A stretch of DNA of 64,000 nt from Holophagales bacterium (GTDB lineage Bacteria > Acidobacteriota > Thermoanaerobaculia > UBA5066), in assembly GCA_016714815.1 (NCBI GenBank), contig JADKBZ010000019.1:1-64000 (forward strand), in the 5' to 3' direction. The notes below the pieces were generated by a model. The model was not told the DNA's origin. It did no database searches and saw nothing but the letters and a program-made list of their open reading frames with translations. This document shows positions 60,997 to 64,000 of the stretch, piece after piece (position 1 is the first letter of the stretch; the number at the start of each line of letters is the position of its first letter). The position numbers and the translations under genes are program-made.

Positions 60997-61185
60997 TCCG
61001 CCCTGGCGCGGGGCCCCTGACCCGACGAGGCCCATTACAATGCGTGCCGGACCGACGGCCCAGTCCACCTTCCGGGCGCCGGGAGGCCTGGTCCTTGGAC
61101 GGAAAGACGCCGAATTGAACGGCAAGCTCCGGGCCCGCGCGGTGCGCGCACGGGAGAGGCCGGGGCCGGCAGAGGAGAAAGCACG

Positions 61186-64000
61186 ATGTCGTACAGGAAC
61201 CGTGGCTTGTCGGTGCTCATCGCGGCCGCCATCCTTCTCTCACTCCCTCTCGGCGCGGCGGACGCGGGAAAGGGCCCGACGGGAATCCCCCGGATCGTCC
61301 TCCCTCCCGTCGACGTCACCCAGGCTCTTGCCGAGGATCCGGGCCGGGAGGCGGCCGGGCTGCCGCCCCGCTTCGCCATCCCGGTCCCCGTGAAGATCGA
61401 CACCCTCAATTCCGGGGCGTGGGAGGAGGCGGCGGGCGTTTCGACGTGGCGGCTCCTGATCTCCTCTCCCGGTGCCCTGACGCTCAACCTCGGCTTCACG
61501 CGCTACAAGATGCCGGCGGGAGGGAGCCTCGTCGTCGCCACTCCCGACGGCAAGTACGGACCGAGGCCCTTCACGCCCGCCGACAACAAGCCCCACGGCC
61601 AGCTCTGGACGCCCGTCGTCAAGGGGGACGAGGTCCTCGTCACCGTGACGCTTCCGTCCGCGCGCCGGAGCGAGCTCGTCCTCGAGCTGACGAGCGTCGG
61701 ACACGACTACCGTGGCTTCGGGTCGTCCTCGAGCGACAAGTCGGGCTCCTGCAACGTCGACGTCGTCTGCCCGCAAGGAGACGGATACCGCGACATCATC
61801 CGCTCCGTCGCGAACATCTCGACCGGGGGCAGCGCCTTCTGCACCGGCTCGATGATCAACAGCGTGACCGCGGGGCCCGGTACGAAGCAGTTCTTCCTGA
61901 CGGCCAACCACTGCGGCATCAACGCGGGGAACGCTCCTTCGCTCGTCACCTACTGGAACTTCGAAAACTCGACCTGCCGCCCCGTCGGAAGCCCCGAGAG
62001 CGGCGGCGCGGGAGACGGCTCGTCGGCGCAGTTCATGACCGGCGCGACCTTCCGGGCGGCGAGCGCGGCCTCGGACTTCACTCTCGTGGAGCTCGACACC
62101 GTCCCGCCGGCGGCGTTCAACGTCTTCTGGGCGGGCTGGGACCGCTCGACGGGCGAATCCGCCTGCACCCCCGCCACGCCGTGTCCCGCCGTACACCACC
62201 CGAACAACGACGAGAAGAGAATCTCCTTCTCCTACGTCAGCACGACGACCACGTCCTACAACAACCCGGCCGTTCCAGGTGACGGAAGCCACGTTCGCGC
62301 CATCTGGGGCCTCGGCGTCACCGAGCCGGGCTCTTCCGGCTCGCCTCTCTACAGCAAGGAGAAGAGGGTCATCGGCCAGCTTCACGGCGGGCCCTCCGCG
62401 TGCGGGGCCAGCGACCTCTCCGACTACTACGGCCGCCTCTCGGTCTCCTGGGTCGGAGGCGGGACCGCCGACACACGGTTGAGCAACTGGCTCGATCCGG
62501 CAGGCACGGGAGTGATGGCGATCGATGGCCGGGACGCCTGCACCGCTCCCGCCGCTCCGGCCACCCTCACCGCGACGCCGAACGGCGCCAACAAGATCGA
62601 CCTCGTCTGGGCCTCCGTCTCCGGCGCCGCCACCTACGACGTCTACCGCCAGGAAGGGACCTGCCCCGCCACCAGCACGACCCGGATCGCGCAGGGCCTC
62701 ACCGCCTTCGCCTACAGCGACACGACGGTCTCCGGTGGCACGACCTACGCCTACCAGGTGACGGCGCGCGCGGCCGACTCCTGCGAATCGGCGCGCTCCA
62801 CCTGCTCCTCGGCCGCCGCCACCGGAATCTGCCTCCTGCCGCCGACCTTCGCCGGCGTCGCCTCCGTCGCCAACGCCCAGGCCGCCACCTGCACGCTCGA
62901 CCTCACCTGGGCCGCCGGCACCGCCCGCTGCGGTACAGGGCTCGTCTACAACGTCTACCGCTCGACGGTCGCCGGCTTCACGCCGGGTGCCGCGAACCGG
63001 ATCGCGACCTGCCTCACGGGGACGAGCTGGTCCGACACGACCCCCGCGAACGGGGTCAAGCACTACTACGCCGTCCGCGCCGAGGACGACGCGGCCGGGA
63101 CCGGCCCCTGCCGGGGCGGAATCGAGGACACGAACGTCGTCCTGAAGTCCGGGACGCCGACCGGCGCCCCCGCAATCGCCTTCCAGGACGACATGGAGTC
63201 GGGCGCGACGAACTGGACGACCGGGGGGACGGGAACCGCCTGGGCCCTCGTGACGACGGCCTCGAGCTCCCCGACCCACTCGTTCTTCGTCGACGACCCC
63301 TCGACGATCACCGACCGCCAGCTGATCACGTCGGCGGCGCACACGATCGCCCCCGGGTCGACTCTCTCGTTCTCGCACCGCTACAACACCGAGGCGGGCA
63401 GCACGCTCTATGACGGCGGGGTGCTCGAGTGGTCGCTCGACGGCACCACCTGGTACGACATCCTCGCGGGCAACGGAGGGGCGATCCCCGCCAACGCCGC
63501 CCGATTCGTCCAGGGCGGCTACGTCGGAACGCTTTCCTCTTCCTACAGCAACCCGCTCGGAGGCCGTCAGGCCTGGTCAGGCGACAACACGGCTTTCGGA
63601 ACCGTCGTCGTGGACCTCTCGGACTTCTCGGGACAGTCGATCCGGCTCCGCTGGCGGATGGGTTCCGACGACGGAGTCTCCGACGCGGGCTGGTGGGTCG
63701 ACGACGTCGTCCTCTCGGCCAGGGTGTCCTGCACCTCGCCCTCCGTGGCGCTGGGGTTCCACCTGGCGACGCCCTGCCGGGTCGTCGACACGCGCGACCC
63801 CGACGGCCCGCACGGCGGCCCCGCGATGTCCGCCGGCGTCCCGCGGCTCTTCACCATCAACGGGCAGTGCGGCATCCCGCCGACGGCCAGGGCCCTCGCG
63901 CTGAACGTCACGGTGACGGGCCAGACGGTCGCCGGGGCCATCGTCCTCATCCCGGGAGGAACGCCGGCGGCAGGCACCTCGACGCTGAACTACGTACCGG
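61186..64000 (+). CDS. Large secreted S1-family (lysyl endopeptidase-like) protease with FN3 domains, cut by window edge
   Basis: An open frame of at least 938 residues running off the window. After a signal peptide (1 to about 26) and a propeptide-like part comes a trypsin-fold protease with the triad H242 (FLTANHCG), D297 (SDFTLVELD) and S384 (EPGSSGSPLY), in the style of Lysobacter lysyl endopeptidase. Then follow two fibronectin type III-like domains (about 452-545 and 551-650), a beta-sandwich like the immune-inhibitor A / MAM type (about 666-850, DDMESGATNW to GWWVDDVVLS), and a domain starting HLATPCRVVDTRDP (from about 861). Cysteines suggest disulfides. AGGAG lies eight bases before the ATG. 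Confidence 0.88.
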   Translation, partial: MSYRNRGLSVLIAAAILLSLPLGAADAGKGPTGIPRIVLPPVDVTQALAEDPGREAAGLPPRFAIPVPVKIDTLNSGAWEEAAGVSTWRLLISSPGALTLNLGFTRYKMPAGGSLVVATPDGKYGPRPFTPADNKPHGQLWTPVVKGDEVLVTVTLPSARRSELVLELTSVGHDYRGFGSSSSDKSGSCNVDVVCPQGDGYRDIIRSVANISTGGSAFCTGSMINSVTAGPGTKQFFLTANHCGINAGNAPSLVTYWNFENSTCRPVGSPESGGAGDGSSAQFMTGATFRAASAASDFTLVELDTVPPAAFNVFWAGWDRSTGESACTPATPCPAVHHPNNDEKRISFSYVSTTTTSYNNPAVPGDGSHVRAIWGLGVTEPGSSGSPLYSKEKRVIGQLHGGPSACGASDLSDYYGRLSVSWVGGGTADTRLSNWLDPAGTGVMAIDGRDACTAPAAPATLTATPNGANKIDLVWASVSGAATYDVYRQEGTCPATSTTRIAQGLTAFAYSDTTVSGGTTYAYQVTARAADSCESARSTCSSAAATGICLLPPTFAGVASVANAQAATCTLDLTWAAGTARCGTGLVYNVYRSTVAGFTPGAANRIATCLTGTSWSDTTPANGVKHYYAVRAEDDAAGTGPCRGGIEDTNVVLKSGTPTGAPAIAFQDDMESGATNWTTGGTGTAWALVTTASSSPTHSFFVDDPSTITDRQLITSAAHTIAPGSTLSFSHRYNTEAGSTLYDGGVLEWSLDGTTWYDILAGNGGAIPANAARFVQGGYVGTLSSSYSNPLGGRQAWSGDNTAFGTVVVDLSDFSGQSIRLRWRMGSDDGVSDAGWWVDDVVLSARVSCTSPSVALGFHLATPCRVVDTRDPDGPHGGPAMSAGVPRLFTINGQCGIPPTARALALNVTVTGQTVAGAIVLIPGGTPAAGTSTLNYVP

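Noticed and set aside
61240..63378. A 712-codon minus-strand frame
   Set aside because: Antisense shadow of the secreted protease; it is G/R/V/D-rich with no recognisable domain, while the plus-strand frame has a full catalytic triad and signal peptide.

Overview
The window is a continuous stretch of ordinary, very GC-rich chromosome. It carries about 45 protein genes on both strands, one tRNA gene and almost no mobile DNA. The mix of genes suggests a Gram-negative soil or sediment bacterium, most likely of the Acidobacteriota: a TonB-dependent receptor with an N-terminal carboxypeptidase-like domain (Oar type), sphingolipid synthesis genes beside Lnt, a membrane Ser/Thr kinase with PEGA repeats, PilT and a large secreted protease. 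This placement is an inference; there is no rRNA gene here to confirm it. Both edge genes are cut: an AI-2E-type permease on the left and a secreted S1 protease on the right.

Layout. 1-4255: permease fragment, then a tightly packed plus-strand run queG, Nudix, CorC-like, 2Fe-2S ferredoxin, trmB. 4275-8469: pgsA, a phosphohexomutase, a TPR/AIM24 protein and a lytic transglycosylase; a 30-bp tandem repeat covers the meeting 3' ends at 6331-6450. 8502-12867: alaS, recX and pilT on the minus strand. 12985-19448: a MocA-like nucleotidyltransferase, tRNA-Cys, a large NAD-glutamate dehydrogenase and an acyl-CoA dehydrogenase. 19583-22977: a TonB-dependent receptor with a clear promoter, long leader and strong terminator. 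23036-28190: a WbuC-like cupin, an unusual GAF / ATP-grasp / nucleotidyltransferase fusion, and a second glutamate dehydrogenase. 28504-33062: hrpB, a haem-type DUF3365 protein, a REPIN-like palindromic element, enoyl-CoA hydratase and a DinB protein. 33195-37335: lipoprotein, Ser/Thr kinase and TPR protein.

37366-44396 is a seven-gene minus-strand chain reading NfeD protease, slipin, SPOR protein, lipA, lnt, prfB and a CoA-type Nudix hydrolase, mostly joined by 4-base overlaps. prfB keeps the classical +1 programmed frameshift. 44417-47773 looks like a compact sphingolipid locus: serine palmitoyltransferase, a GNAT-like protein that is a candidate bacterial ceramide synthase, and a PAP2/Aur1-like membrane enzyme. 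47968-53953: M1 peptidase, membrane protein, aminotransferase and ATP-dependent PEP carboxykinase. 54033-60996: two glycosyltransferases, an MDR reductase, a 2,4-dienoyl-CoA reductase and an amidohydrolase. From 61186 to the edge is the secreted protease.

Taken together the genes describe a heterotroph using amino acids (two glutamate dehydrogenases, aminotransferase, proteases) and fatty acids (acyl-CoA dehydrogenase, enoyl-CoA hydratase, dienoyl-CoA reductase), with PEP carboxykinase for gluconeogenesis. The most notable signals are the sphingolipid locus, the GAF/ATP-grasp/NTase fusion, the REPIN-like palindrome, tandem repeats grown over gene 3' ends, and a recurring -10 box placed 6-9 bases before start codons that lack a Shine-Dalgarno, which points to widespread leaderless transcripts.
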